A stretch of DNA of 64,000 nt from Desulfogranum marinum. GTDB lineage: Bacteria > Desulfobacterota > Desulfobulbia > Desulfobulbales > Desulfobulbaceae. The position numbers and the translations under genes were made by a program. The stretch covers positions 1-64,000 of the forward strand of contig NZ_JAFFQD010000001.1 of the NCBI RefSeq assembly GCF_016918565.1. Reading direction: 5' to 3'. The notes beneath the pieces are model-generated. The model saw only the letters and a list, made by a program, of their open reading frames with translations, did not search any database and had not been told where the DNA came from. This document shows, one piece after another, positions 9,504-19,125 of the stretch. How positions within the stretch are numbered: position 1 is the stretch's first letter; every line of letters begins with the position of its first letter.

Positions 9504-11108
9504 TTACAACTTCCTGGAAAAATCAACAAAGGCCATACGACAGGCACTGGCAAAATCTTCAGGATAATGACCACAGATATATCTCGACTGCGCTTCGCTA
9601 AAAGCCCCCATTGACCACGGTAGCTTAGGAAGCAACGAATAGAGTAAACGCTGTCCGTTTCTTTCACCAAGTCGCTTGGAAAATTCAATAGTGGTGACAA
9701 GTTCCGCCCCCAGCGCGGCTAATGTCTGCTGGGCAATGAGCAAACCTTTATCAAGTGAAGCCCGGACGGCATTCCCAGCCTCAATAATATTGCCGATTGG
9801 CTCCTGGTTGCCATTTGCAGTAACCATCAATTGCAATTCCCATTGCGATACTTGCGCTTTAGGGACAAAGAGTAACACATTCTCATCCTCCCAAACAACC
9901 AGTGAGCGTTCACCAACGCCCTGATCTACCCTGGAATTAGTGCGTATAGCTGTAAGATAATCTTCAAAAAAGTCTGTGCCATAAGCGTCATGGTATTGTT
10001 CAACTGTATCTGCCACCATGTCACCACAGGAAAAGGCTGTATACTCTTCCCCATTGACTGTTTGAACAGATTCGGGAACCATGGCATACTGCTGATGGAT
10101 CATTTGATGGGAAGCATGCAGGCGATACCCGGAACCGGAAAAATCATACCCAAAATTCCATCCCCACAGCGTTGCAATTTTTTCAGGAACTGTTTTCGCG
10201 ACTGCCGCAACGATTGCTAAACGTAGCTCTTCCAACTCAGTGACAGAATACTGCCTCCCTTTTACAGGGCTCGCTAATCCTAATTTTCCAGCCAAGACGA
10301 CAAAAGTTCTCTGATAGTACAGATGTCGCACCCCCCTCATATCTTGCAAAGATAAATCATGAATACGATATCGGATTGAATTATGGGCAAAGTTAGCGGC
10401 AAAATGCCCCCAAGGAATATATGAATTCCCGCGTAGATACTCAAAAATCTCTACATCTTCACAGACATAGTCGCCGACGATTTCACTCTTTCCTTGCACT
10501 CCTGGACGCAGCACCATCACTTCTTTGTATGCATCAGGTAAATAGGGGTTATTGGCAACTGTCTCAAATAATTCAAAATCACCAATACTGACAACTGGTT
10601 TGTTAACATTAGTCGTATATTCGAGGCCTTGAGGTTGACCATTTACATCGAAAACGATTTTGCAGCACATTTTGGCAAGTAAAATCAATTCTTCCGGGTC
10701 ATCAGAAGTCTGCGCGACACTCAGCTGGAGTGATCGAGGTAAGTCTTGAAAAATACTGTCGATTGTTTCCCCTGACAAATGCTTACCCAGTGTTTTTACA
10801 AACGATCCACGAGGAGACGGGGAAAGCCTAATGGATTGTAAATTCTTCGAGCGGTTAGCAGCCCAACTGGAATCGATATAGGTACAGCCACGAAACGGGA
10901 ATGGATTTCTAATTTCATAAATAGTTTTCGTGCTCTTAACCTGCACATCACCTGTTACAAAATTAGCCTCATTAACAAGCACAGTGCCATCTTTGAACTT
11001 TCCTAAGTTCAAAGTATGATCATTTTGCCGAAGATTAACCACTTCGTATTCAGGCTGGTATACGCCGACACGGAATGACCCACCGGGGACGACTGAGGTA
11101 CGTATCAT
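9504..11108 (-). CDS. Uncharacterised protein with GalT/HIT-like features
   Basis: 534 residues from the ATG at 11108; a GTG at 11175-11177 would add 23 residues of unlikely composition. I do not recognise the family. Visible features: no signal peptide or membrane segment; a central His-rich motif, LHASHQMIHQQ (about 330-340), after GWNFGYDFSGSGY; then ENVLLFVPKAQVSQWELQLMV (about 410-430) and a C-terminal LLYSLLPKLPW...ICGHYPEDFA. The combination of a His-x-x-His-Gln motif, a pro-lys strand and a terminal PE segment recalls galactose-1-phosphate uridylyltransferase and other HIT-fold nucleotide enzymes. That link is inference; the canonical HPHxQ is not intact. It abuts trpB (10 bp) but shares no evident pathway. 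Confidence 0.7.
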   Translation of the reverse strand: MIRTSVVPGGSFRVGVYQPEYEVVNLRQNDHTLNLGKFKDGTVLVNEANFVTGDVQVKSTKTIYEIRNPFPFRGCTYIDSSWAANRSKNLQSIRLSPSPRGSFVKTLGKHLSGETIDSIFQDLPRSLQLSVAQTSDDPEELILLAKMCCKIVFDVNGQPQGLEYTTNVNKPVVSIGDFELFETVANNPYLPDAYKEVMVLRPGVQGKSEIVGDYVCEDVEIFEYLRGNSYIPWGHFAANFAHNSIRYRIHDLSLQDMRGVRHLYYQRTFVVLAGKLGLASPVKGRQYSVTELEELRLAIVAAVAKTVPEKIATLWGWNFGYDFSGSGYRLHASHQMIHQQYAMVPESVQTVNGEEYTAFSCGDMVADTVEQYHDAYGTDFFEDYLTAIRTNSRVDQGVGERSLVVWEDENVLLFVPKAQVSQWELQLMVTANGNQEPIGNIIEAGNAVRASLDKGLLIAQQTLAALGAELVTTIEFSKRLGERNGQRLLYSLLPKLPWSMGAFSEAQSRYICGHYPEDFASACRMAFVDFSRKL

Positions 11109-11784
11109 GATATTTCGATTATCTGTTGATAAAATGAGGAGACTAATGAAGGAGTAGTTGATTAAATTACAGCGCACAAAATGACAACAACAATGATTCT
11201 ACATGAAAGAACAGGGTATGGCCATCATATATCTATCCACACAATAAACAAGAGCAAAACAAATCTTTTTGTACCCATTCAGCGAATATCAAAAAACAGT
11301 CAATCTACCGCGAAGTATAACGGTTCAGCAGTGCTCTAAATGTTGACCCGCTGACCGAATAGCAGATAAGCCTCGACTTCAATGCATCGGTATGTTGAGC
11401 GGGAAGATCGTCGAGAGTTGGGTGCTGCTGAAGTTACATCTTTTAACAAAGAGACAGACAGAATAACGAAACAGCATAAACCATCATCTTGTTCTAAACA
11501 GCATGCCCAAAAGATAAACACAGTTTCAAAAAGATCGAGGACATTATTCCCGAAAATACATCAGGCAAAAATCAATGTGTGCTAATTGTGCAATCATTAC
11601 AACGTAATCGTTCACGACAAAAGATTTTTCGATCCATACTACATGAATTAAATCAAGTCGATTTGGAGCGCAACCCCCAAATAACCCGTCTTCACAATTG
11701 GCACAATTGGCACACAAAAAAACGCACTCTCAATGCTCTGAATAATGAATAAATCCTGCAGATTATTAGCAACTTTTTTTTTAC

Positions 11785-11813
11785 TTGACAGGGAATCTAC
11801 CCCCTGTTAATGA
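11785..11813 (+). promoter_or_regulatory. Candidate sigma-70 promoter of sdhCAB
   Basis: A perfect -35 box TTGACA at 11785-11790 is followed after 17 bases by TAATGA at 11808-11813, a weak -10. Transcription would start near 11820, leaving a leader of about 105 bases before sdhC. The -10 lies inside the palindrome at 11807-11832. Confidence 0.5.
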
Positions 11814-11832
11814 ATGATCGTTCAGTCAATAA
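11807..11832. promoter_or_regulatory. 26-bp imperfect palindrome, probable TetR-type operator
   Basis: Ten of thirteen base pairs are symmetric. The core is TGAATGATCGTTCAGTCA (11811-11828), built from TGAxTGA and TCAxTCA half sites, the pattern commonly bound by TetR/FadR-family repressors. It overlaps the -10 box and start point, so binding would block transcription of the sdh operon. No such regulator is encoded in this window. Confidence 0.5.
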
Positions 11833-11927
11833 ATCTTGTTTGTTACTGAATATGGTCACGTTGCCAAAACCGGTTGAAACGCAGTACGTTTTTGTTTTTC
11901 GTTAACCAAAACTCAAGGTCAACAATT

Positions 11928-12590
11928 ATGTCGTGGTTCATTCAAACTTGTCGGTCATCTTTAGGCAAAAAGTACATCATGGCCCTAACAGGTTTTCTGT
12001 TAGGAGGTTTCTTGCTTGTACATACCATTGGTAACAGCACTATCTTCTGGGGAAGAGAAGCTTTCAATGCGTATGCACATCATCTGCATTCGTTAGGGAT
12101 TTTTGTTCCAATTTTTGAAATCGGACTCTACTCGATTTTCTTTATCCATGTTATCACAGGTGTACTTCTCTGGCTCCAAAACCGTAAGGCAAGGGGTCCG
12201 CAGAAGTATGAAGTACAGACCAATCCAGGTGGTAGGACTTGGGGATCCCAGACCATGATCTACACCGGCGCGACCATTTTTGTTTTCATCCTGATTCACC
12301 TGGCAAATTTTCACTTTGTTGAAAAGACGGAAGTGTTAACTATTTCAGACATTGTAACCAAGGTCCTTAACAATCCTGGTTTCACCCTTATCTATATCAT
12401 AGGCATGTCCGTTTTGGCACTGCACATCAGCCACGGATTCTGGTCACTCTTGCAAACATTCGGCATCAATGATCCCCAGTACAACGCTCCCATTCGTGTT
12501 GTTACCTGGGCAGTTGCAGCTATTATGATCACCGTCTTTGTTTTGATCACTTTGCTGCTCGTTGTTTCTCAAAACCAACTGCTCGGCTAG
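11928..12590 (+). CDS. sdhC: Succinate dehydrogenase/fumarate reductase cytochrome b subunit (type B)
   Basis: 220 residues from the ATG at 11928, preceded by AAGGTC; an upstream in-frame ATG at 11874 adds 18 unlikely residues. Five hydrophobic helices and well-placed histidines (LLVHTIGN, HHLHSLG, FFIHVITG, LIHLANFHF, LHISHGF) fit the two-haem type B membrane anchor of epsilon/delta-proteobacterial quinol:fumarate reductases and succinate:menaquinone reductases. It carries electrons between the FrdB/SdhB iron-sulfur subunit and menaquinone. It is first in an sdhC-A-B operon; no sdhD is expected in this type and none is present. Confidence 0.93.
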   Translation: MSWFIQTCRSSLGKKYIMALTGFLLGGFLLVHTIGNSTIFWGREAFNAYAHHLHSLGIFVPIFEIGLYSIFFIHVITGVLLWLQNRKARGPQKYEVQTNPGGRTWGSQTMIYTGATIFVFILIHLANFHFVEKTEVLTISDIVTKVLNNPGFTLIYIIGMSVLALHISHGFWSLLQTFGINDPQYNAPIRVVTWAVAAIMITVFVLITLLLVVSQNQLLG

Positions 12591-12730
12591 AGCATTAGAC
12601 GGCGCAACGTAACTGAAAACAAATTGCAGCAGAGAGTAAGGTACGGATCTACTGTTGCGATTAATGAATAGAGAGTCGACCTTTAAAAAGTCGCTACTTC
12701 ACTTTCCACCCATAGCCAGAAGAAAATATT

Positions 12731-14659
12731 ATGCAGCTTGATTCGAAAATACCTGAAGGACCGTTGGCAGAAAAATGGGATAAAGCCCGTTTTTCCAATA
12801 AACTCGTCAATCCGGCTAACAAAAGGAAATACGAAGTCATTGTTGTGGGAACAGGACTTGCCGGAGGAGCAGCAGCAGCGACCCTAGGAGAACTAGGGTA
12901 TAACGTTAAATCATTTTGTATCCAAGACAGCGCCAGGAGAGCCCACTCCATCGCTGCCCAGGGTGGCATTAATGCTGCCAAGAATTATCAGGGTGATGGT
13001 GACTCCATCTTCCGTCTCTTCTATGACACCATCAAAGGTGGTGACTTCCGTGCTCGTGAGGCAAATGTTTACCGCTTGGCACAGGTATCCAACAACATCA
13101 TAGACCAGGGCGTTGCCCAGGGAATCCCTTTTGCTCGTGAATACGGCGGAACGCTGGCCAACCGCTCATTTGGTGGTGCTCAGGTTTCTCGTACTTTTTA
13201 TGCACGCGGCCAGACGGGGCAGCAGCTTCTTATCGGCGCGTATTCTGCAATGATGCGTCAGGTAGCAGCAGGTAAAGTTACCCTCTATACCCGCCAGGAA
13301 ATGGTTGACTTGGTAGTCGTTGATGGCGAAGCCAAGGGTATCATCACCCGTAACCTGATCACTGGTGAAATTGAACGTCATTCAGCACATGCGGTTGTAC
13401 TGGCAACTGGTGGTTACGGAAACGTATACTTCCTCTCTACAAATGCCATGGCATCTAACGTGACTGCAGCTTGGCGCGCTCATAAAAGAGGCGCTGGATT
13501 TGCCAACCCATGTATGGTGCAGATCCATCCCACATGTATCCCTGTTCATGGAGACTTCCAGTCTAAACTGACGTTGATGAGTGAGAGTCTGCGAAACGAC
13601 GGTCGCGTTTGGGTACCAAAAAATCCAAATGAAACCAGAAAGGCCGCTGACATTCCTGAGTCGGAACGTGACTACTACCTTGAGCGTAAATACCCAAGTT
13701 TCGGTAACCTCGTTCCTCGTGACGTTGCATCCCGTAATGCGAAGCAGGCTTGCGATGACGGTCTTGGTGTCGGCGAGACAAAACTTGGTGTGTACCTTGA
13801 TTTTGCTGAAGCTATCGAACGGGATGGTTTAGATGTCATTTTGAGAAAATATGGAAACCTTTTCCATATGTACGAAAAAATTACTGCTTCCAACCCAACC
13901 AAAGAACCAATGATGATTTACCCTGCGGTTCATTACACCATGGGTGGCCTCTGGGTTGATTATGAGTTGATGACCACTATTCCCGGTCTGTACGCCGCTG
14001 GTGAAGCGAACTTCTCTGATCACGGTGCGAACCGGCTTGGAGCTTCTGCTCTCATGCAGGGCCTTGCTGACGGTTACTTTGTATTGCCTTACACCATTGG
14101 TAATTACCTGGCAAACGTTGCTCCTGAACCAACCACCACCAACCACGAAGCGTTTGACGAAGCAGAAACTAATGCTAGGGAGTTTACAAACAAACTTCTC
14201 AAGAACACAGGTTCCGGCAAAAGCGGTCTGCAGACTGTTGACTATTACCACAAAAAGCTTGGTCAGATTATGTGGGATGATTGCGGTATGGGCAGAAACA
14301 AGGAAGGCCTTGAACACGCCCTGAAAGTTATTCCTGAAATTCGCGAAGAATTTTGGGAAAACGTTACCGTACCAGGCAACCGCAATGAGTTGAATCAATC
14401 ACTTGAAAGAGCTGGTCGCGTTGCTGACTTCCTCGAATTTGGTGAATTGATGGTACGTGACGCCCTTGAGCGCGAAGAATCATGTGGTGGTCACTTCCGA
14501 GAAGAAAGCCAGACAGAAGAAAATGAGGCCAAGCGTGATGACGAGAACTTCTCTCATGTTTCCGTATGGGAACATAAGGGCGAAGGCAACAAACCCGTCA
14601 TGCATAAGGAACCACTCACATTTGAAAACGTTACACCTTCACAACGAAGCTATAAGTAA
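12731..14659 (+). CDS. sdhA: Succinate dehydrogenase/fumarate reductase flavoprotein subunit
   Basis: 642 residues, the longer form seen in type B enzymes. FAD-binding GTGLAGG lies at 40-46 and the conserved [10 protein letters not shown] around H72 is the covalent flavin-attachment site. The dicarboxylate-binding region (IHPTCIP, about 260-266) and the second FAD segment GLYAAGE are present, with [11 protein letters not shown] following. It interconverts succinate and fumarate on the cytoplasmic side. A 140-bp spacer separates it from sdhC. Direction (oxidation or fumarate reduction) cannot be told from sequence. Confidence 0.95.
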   Translation: MQLDSKIPEGPLAEKWDKARFSNKLVNPANKRKYEVIVVGTGLAGGAAAATLGELGYNVKSFCIQDSARRAHSIAAQGGINAAKNYQGDGDSIFRLFYDTIKGGDFRAREANVYRLAQVSNNIIDQGVAQGIPFAREYGGTLANRSFGGAQVSRTFYARGQTGQQLLIGAYSAMMRQVAAGKVTLYTRQEMVDLVVVDGEAKGIITRNLITGEIERHSAHAVVLATGGYGNVYFLSTNAMASNVTAAWRAHKRGAGFANPCMVQIHPTCIPVHGDFQSKLTLMSESLRNDGRVWVPKNPNETRKAADIPESERDYYLERKYPSFGNLVPRDVASRNAKQACDDGLGVGETKLGVYLDFAEAIERDGLDVILRKYGNLFHMYEKITASNPTKEPMMIYPAVHYTMGGLWVDYELMTTIPGLYAAGEANFSDHGANRLGASALMQGLADGYFVLPYTIGNYLANVAPEPTTTNHEAFDEAETNAREFTNKLLKNTGSGKSGLQTVDYYHKKLGQIMWDDCGMGRNKEGLEHALKVIPEIREEFWENVTVPGNRNELNQSLERAGRVADFLEFGELMVRDALEREESCGGHFREESQTEENEAKRDDENFSHVSVWEHKGEGNKPVMHKEPLTFENVTPSQRSYK

Positions 14660-14733
14660 CGAAGATCATATACAATCGTATTGGAATTGTGGGTGTACCA
14701 CTGAAGCATAAATCAAAACGCAGAAGATATCTC

Positions 14734-15498
14734 ATGTCATCGAAAACGATTAATATCATAGTAAAAATATGGCGACAGAATGGACCCCATGCAAAAGGGT
14801 CCTTCGAAGATCACGCTCTCAAGGATATCAGCACTGGCAGTTCGTTTCTTGAGATGCTCGACGTAATGAACGAAGCTCTGGCTAACAAAGGAATCGAGCC
14901 AATAGCTTTCGACCATGACTGCCGCGAAGGTATTTGCGGTATGTGCGGTGCTGTGGTCAACGGAACAGCGCATGGACCTGAAAAAGAAACCACTTTATGT
15001 CAGTTGCACATGCGAAGCTTTAAAGACGGTGATACCATTATCATCGAACCTTTCAGAGCTACTGGTTTTCCGGTTGTCAAAGACCTTATTGTTGACCGGT
15101 CAGCACTTGACCGCATTATCCAGGCTGGTGGATTTGTTTCCGTTAATTCCGGCTCTCCTCAGGATGCCAACAGTATCCTTATTCCTCAGCACATTGCTGA
15201 ACAAGCCATGGATGCCGCTGCCTGTATCGGTTGCGGTGCCTGTGCAGCCGCTTGTCCGAATGCTGCACCGATGCTGTTTATTGGTGCAAAAATTTCCCAG
15301 TTAGCGCTGTTGCCTCAAGGACAACATGAAGCCAAGACAAGAGCCGTTAATATGGTTAGCTGCATGGACGAAAATGGATTTGGTAACTGTGGTAACGAAC
15401 GTGTCTGTGAAAACGTATGCCCTAAAGGTATATCTATCAGACATATCGCACGCATGAACAGAGAATACCTGAAGGGTTCCTTTTTTCGTGACGAATAA
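14734..15498 (+). CDS. sdhB: Succinate dehydrogenase/fumarate reductase iron-sulfur subunit
   Basis: 254 residues from the ATG at 14734; a GTG at 14689 would add 15 basic residues and is less likely. Cysteine motifs bind three clusters: [2Fe-2S] in DHDCREGICGMCGAVVNG (about 62-79), [4Fe-4S] in CIGCGACAAACPN, and the third in CMDENGFGNC...CENVCPKGI. It wires the SdhA flavin to the haems of SdhC. It is the last gene of the operon and is followed by a strong terminator. Confidence 0.95.
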   Translation: MSSKTINIIVKIWRQNGPHAKGSFEDHALKDISTGSSFLEMLDVMNEALANKGIEPIAFDHDCREGICGMCGAVVNGTAHGPEKETTLCQLHMRSFKDGDTIIIEPFRATGFPVVKDLIVDRSALDRIIQAGGFVSVNSGSPQDANSILIPQHIAEQAMDAAACIGCGACAAACPNAAPMLFIGAKISQLALLPQGQHEAKTRAVNMVSCMDENGFGNCGNERVCENVCPKGISIRHIARMNREYLKGSFFRDE

Positions 15499-15527
15499 CA
15501 GCCATTAATTATTTCATACAGCTGCCT

Positions 15528-15566
15528 AAAAGGCCTGCTTGCCCTAGTGGCTAGCAGGCCTTTTTT
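15528..15566 (+). terminator. sdhCAB terminator
   Basis: A long stem (AAGGCCTGCT..GCC with GGC..AGCAGGCCTT, one T-T mismatch, five-base loop) runs straight into TTTTTT at 15561-15566. It lies 30 bases after the sdhB stop. Confidence 0.9.
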
Positions 15567-15676
15567 AGTTGCCGCCCTTCCCTTTATCAACCTTGTCATT
15601 CGGTTGTCCCCTTGTTATGGTATTTAATAATACATATTATCATGGTTCTTTTCTCCCTTAGGCCAAACGTTTGCGA

Positions 15677-16894
15677 ATGCAATTACTAGCTACATTGAAA
15701 AAATCACTTGAAGTCACCTCCGGGTGTACTGAACCTGCGGCTATTGCTTATTGCGCAAGTTTTGCCGGCAAACATCTCGAAGAACAGCCAACCCGATTTG
15801 TGTTCAAAATCGACCAAAGAACCTATAAAAATGCGTTTGCAGCAGGAATCCCTCACGCTGGATCCCGTAAAGGATCCGAATGGGCTCTGCTCCTCGGTTT
15901 TGTGACAGCAGCGCCCGAACAAAGGTTATCGCTCTTCACACTTCTCAATCCTGAATTATTGAACCAGGCAGACCAACTTTACGCCCAAGACTTGATAGAG
16001 GTAGAGCTGATTGATACAGAGGGGCTACTGATTGACCTTATTGTGCACAGCAGTAACAACAAGGTGCATACTATCCTCCAAGGAGGGCATACCCGTATCA
16101 GTCATCTCAGTAGAAATGGTGTTGAGCTTGCAGCAGAAAGTCATCTATCACAAAGCAGTTCGCCCTTACCTATTACTTTTGATAAATCGTTCTACAACCC
16201 AGAAAGATGGCCCAAATTAGTTGACACAGCCTATGGGGATGCCGAACTACGACAGACTGTTCGCCAAGGAATTGCCTACAATATGGCTGCCGCCCTACAT
16301 GGTCAGCAATATATCCCCTCTCAAGGAAATGACGGGGAACACCTTGTGATGGGGGCTATATTTGCCCGCATGAATGGTGACCCTATTCCGGTTATGAGCT
16401 GTGCAGGTTCCGGCAACAAGGGACTTACATCCTTTATTCCCGTAGTGGCTTACTCCAGACAACATAATCGAGGAGAAGAAACTGAAATAAAGGCGGTCCT
16501 TGTATCGATATTGTTAACCACCTTGATTACTTCACGCTTTGGTGAGGTTTCTTCTGTCTGTGGAGCTCAATATGCTGCAGGAGCTGGGATAATAGGCGGC
16601 ATTCTTTATCTGCGCGATGAACTACAGCTTTTTGAAGGAGCATATAATAATTTTGTGTCTTCCATAAGCGGCGGTTTCTGCGACGGTGCCAAAGGAAGTT
16701 GCTCCATGCGCGGCAGCACTGCAGTATCAGTAGCGCTCGCCTCTATAAAGCATGCTGAAGCAGGATTTATAGTATCTTCAAGGGACGGGTTTTTAGGCCA
16801 GTCTTTTTTGGAAACGCTCGATAATCTGCAAAAATACAATCCACTTATTGCCAAATTTGAGCTAGAGACCATACGAATATTAAAAGAAAAATAA
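15677..16894 (+). CDS. L-cysteine desulfidase/serine dehydratase-alpha-like protein (UPF0597, CyuA family)
   Basis: 405 residues from ATG 15677 (a TTG two codons upstream is possible). The conserved SGCTEPAAIAYCAS near the N-terminus, CAGSGNKGLTSFIPV in the middle and CDGAKGSCSMRG near the C-terminus match the UPF0597 family, related to the alpha chain of iron-sulfur L-serine dehydratase. The cysteines probably hold a [4Fe-4S] cluster. Characterised members (CyuA, methanogen cysteine desulfidase) degrade L-cysteine to pyruvate, ammonia and sulfide. In a sulfide-producing organism the role could be cysteine catabolism; activity on serine cannot be excluded. Confidence 0.85.
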   Translation: MQLLATLKKSLEVTSGCTEPAAIAYCASFAGKHLEEQPTRFVFKIDQRTYKNAFAAGIPHAGSRKGSEWALLLGFVTAAPEQRLSLFTLLNPELLNQADQLYAQDLIEVELIDTEGLLIDLIVHSSNNKVHTILQGGHTRISHLSRNGVELAAESHLSQSSSPLPITFDKSFYNPERWPKLVDTAYGDAELRQTVRQGIAYNMAAALHGQQYIPSQGNDGEHLVMGAIFARMNGDPIPVMSCAGSGNKGLTSFIPVVAYSRQHNRGEETEIKAVLVSILLTTLITSRFGEVSSVCGAQYAAGAGIIGGILYLRDELQLFEGAYNNFVSSISGGFCDGAKGSCSMRGSTAVSVALASIKHAEAGFIVSSRDGFLGQSFLETLDNLQKYNPLIAKFELETIRILKEK

Positions 16895-16960
16895 CTTTAT
16901 TCCTCTATCACTTTTCTTTATTTTTTTTTATCTGTGAACTCTTGTAACTTTTTTTTCAAA

Positions 16961-18616
16961 ATGATACCGGGCCGTATTCTTGTTCTTGTCTGTTGTCTCT
17001 GTTTTTCCGCCCCGACTGCTTTTGCCGGAACGTCTCAGGCAATAGACCAGGATATCTCTCCAACTGAATTGAAAGGGTACTTTCCGGCAAACACGCCGGC
17101 CAATCTATCCCTCGATGACATTGTTCACCAACTCTACCAGGAAAATAATTTTTCCCCTCTCTGGATTCAGAGAAACGGCCAAAGAAATAAAGCAGCTACC
17201 ATTATAAAAATCCTTGCTGACAGCTGGATTGAAGGACTTCACCCGGAAGACTATTTGCTGCCCTCTATCCATTCTCTGTGGTACAGGACCAGTCCGCAGG
17301 CATTAGCACAGCTAGACATCCAGCTCACCAAGGGCCTTGCCAGGTATACCTCTGATATTCAAGGGGGAAGAATCAACCCCTGTATGCTTAATCCACAACT
17401 TTTTGCTGCGGCCCTCGGTAAAAAGGTAAATATTCACCAACTTCTCCAACAGGCTGTAGCAGCATCTGATCTTGCAGGATTCATGAAAAACCTGCTTCCA
17501 GCCCACAACGAATACAGACTTTTAAAAGAAGCCCTCTCGCGTTACCGAAACATAGCCAGTGCCTCTACCTGGTCACCCATTGCGTATGGTCCAGTTCTTA
17601 GACCTGGGATGAAAGACTCCAGGGTACCCAGCATTATTAAACGACTGCAGGCCGGCGGTGACTTACCTGACACTATCATTCCCACAATGCAATATACTGA
17701 GGAAACGGCCGCAGGTATTGTCTCCTTCCAAAAACGTTTCAACCTGGCCGCAGATGGGGTGGTAGGCGATAAAACGCTGGCAGCATTAAACATCTCTCCA
17801 AATTCCCTCATCAAACGTATACTCATCAACCTAGAACGGTGGCGTTGGTTGCCCCACAAGTTGCAGGGCATGCATATTTTTGTCAACATTGCCAGTTTCC
17901 AGCTTACTGCCTTTAACGACAATAGCCCTCCTCTGCATATGCCGGTTATTGTTGGCAAGGTGTACAACAAAACACCTGTATTCAGTGATTTGATGCGCTA
18001 TATTGTTTTTAATCCCTACTGGAATATTCCTTTAAGCATAGCTGCCGAAGAAATGGTTCCCAGTCAAATCGAAAATCCCGACTACCTTACTGAACATAAT
18101 ATAAAAATATTTAAGGGATGGGATGCCTCCAGCCCTGCCATTGATCCTGATGCACTTGATTGGGTAAACCTCGGCAACAAAATTCGAAACTATAGACTGC
18201 GCCAAGAACCTGGTCCAGGTAATGCGCTGGGCAGGCTCAAGTTTATTTTCCCCAATAAATATAATATTTATTTGCACGATACCCCTACTCAAAATCTCTT
18301 TAACCGCCATCAGAGAGCATTCAGTCATGGATGCATACGTGTTAGTGATCCGGAAAAGCTAGCACTTTACCTACTCCAAGGAAATCGACAACAATGGAAC
18401 GTTGAAAATATCCGGCAACAGCTAGGAACAGGCAAAAGAAAGGTTGTCGTCCTCGATAACCCGGTGCCAGTGCACATTCTTTACCGAACCGTTTATGTTG
18501 ATCCGGAAACACACGCTGTTCATTTTTACCCAGATATTTATGGTAGAGACAGCGAACTGCTGAGTAGTTTTTTCACCGAAGCTAATGAGCGAATTTGCCT
18601 TTATCCTCCTTATTGA
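16961..18616 (+). CDS. L,D-transpeptidase (YcbB/LdtD type)
   Basis: 551 residues from ATG 16961; a GTG at 16934 is possible but weaker. A signal peptide (about residues 1-23, ending in TAFA) sends it to the periplasm. Order: a scaffold domain, a peptidoglycan-binding domain (about 218-275, MKDSRVPSIIKRLQ...FQKRFNLAADGVVGDKTLAALN), then a YkuD catalytic domain with HGCIRVSDP and nucleophile Cys about 458. It should make 3-3 cross-links in peptidoglycan or attach lipoproteins. The layout and length match YcbB rather than the shorter ErfK/YbiS class. It lies 66 bp after the UPF0597 gene. Confidence 0.92.
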   Translation: MIPGRILVLVCCLCFSAPTAFAGTSQAIDQDISPTELKGYFPANTPANLSLDDIVHQLYQENNFSPLWIQRNGQRNKAATIIKILADSWIEGLHPEDYLLPSIHSLWYRTSPQALAQLDIQLTKGLARYTSDIQGGRINPCMLNPQLFAAALGKKVNIHQLLQQAVAASDLAGFMKNLLPAHNEYRLLKEALSRYRNIASASTWSPIAYGPVLRPGMKDSRVPSIIKRLQAGGDLPDTIIPTMQYTEETAAGIVSFQKRFNLAADGVVGDKTLAALNISPNSLIKRILINLERWRWLPHKLQGMHIFVNIASFQLTAFNDNSPPLHMPVIVGKVYNKTPVFSDLMRYIVFNPYWNIPLSIAAEEMVPSQIENPDYLTEHNIKIFKGWDASSPAIDPDALDWVNLGNKIRNYRLRQEPGPGNALGRLKFIFPNKYNIYLHDTPTQNLFNRHQRAFSHGCIRVSDPEKLALYLLQGNRQQWNVENIRQQLGTGKRKVVVLDNPVPVHILYRTVYVDPETHAVHFYPDIYGRDSELLSSFFTEANERICLYPPY

Positions 18617-19125
18617 GTCTGATTATCCACAGTGTTTGTGCTGACCTCAAAGAACTTCACATAAAAAAGGAAAGGAACCCATTGCCAAGATATTGGCGTA
18701 GCTTTGAAATGGCGGCAACACAGAAAGATTGGCCAGCGATCAGGATTGGCCACAGAAGAGACCTGTATACGCCCCTGTGGCCGGCCAACAAGAGATGTTC
18801 CCCCCAACGGTTGGGATAGAACAGAGGAAGGAACTGGTATAACCAGCGGGTTCGCTGTTTTTTGAGCAAAAAAAGTCAGTATACAGAAAACCCTGTCGTA
18901 GCTGAACGTTCTTTGATAGCTAAACTGCTAACAAAAGAGGAAACAACATTCTGCACAGAATCGAGATGGCTTAACGCTCCTCTTGGATGCTATTGAACCA
19001 CCAAGAAGGGCCTTGAAACAGTCAGTACGTTTAATGTATATACAGCCTCCATTTATCCCATAATTCGTTTTCTTGATATCTCCCCTCTCCCCTTTTTTCA
19101 TCTCCGACCGGAGACAAAAACATCA
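18617..19125. other. Intergenic region with possible structured RNA
   Basis: About 510 bp with no credible protein gene. The first part has several inverted repeats, including GGCCACAG...CTGTGGCC around 18745-18782, and ends in the small terminator at 18844-18863. The second part (18900-19090) contains CTTGG...CCAAG near 18978-19005. It might hold a small RNA or just the trailer of the L,D-transpeptidase transcript. Confidence 0.4.
18844..18863 (+). terminator. Small intrinsic terminator
   Basis: CAGCG, a GGTT tetraloop, CGCTG and six T. It lies 228 bp after the L,D-transpeptidase stop, so it ends that transcript or a separate small RNA. Confidence 0.6.

Larger units (their letters stand above)
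11109..11927. other. Divergent intergenic region upstream of sdhC
   Basis: About 820 bp without a credible gene. Short open frames inside (for example around 11382-11585) have unlikely composition and no ribosome-binding site. The region contains a tandem ACAATTGGC repeat near 11697-11715 and, close to sdhC, the promoter and palindrome listed separately. The central part shows nothing else that I can interpret. Confidence 0.6.

Noticed and set aside
11382-11585. 67-codon frame upstream of sdhC
   Set aside because: Lys/Arg/Gln-rich low-complexity composition, no Shine-Dalgarno, and an overlapping frame on the other strand with equal claim.
11874-11927. Upstream ATG extending sdhC by 18 residues
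   Set aside because: Type B cytochrome b subunits start near the MSWF segment and the ATG at 11928 has a better ribosome-binding site.
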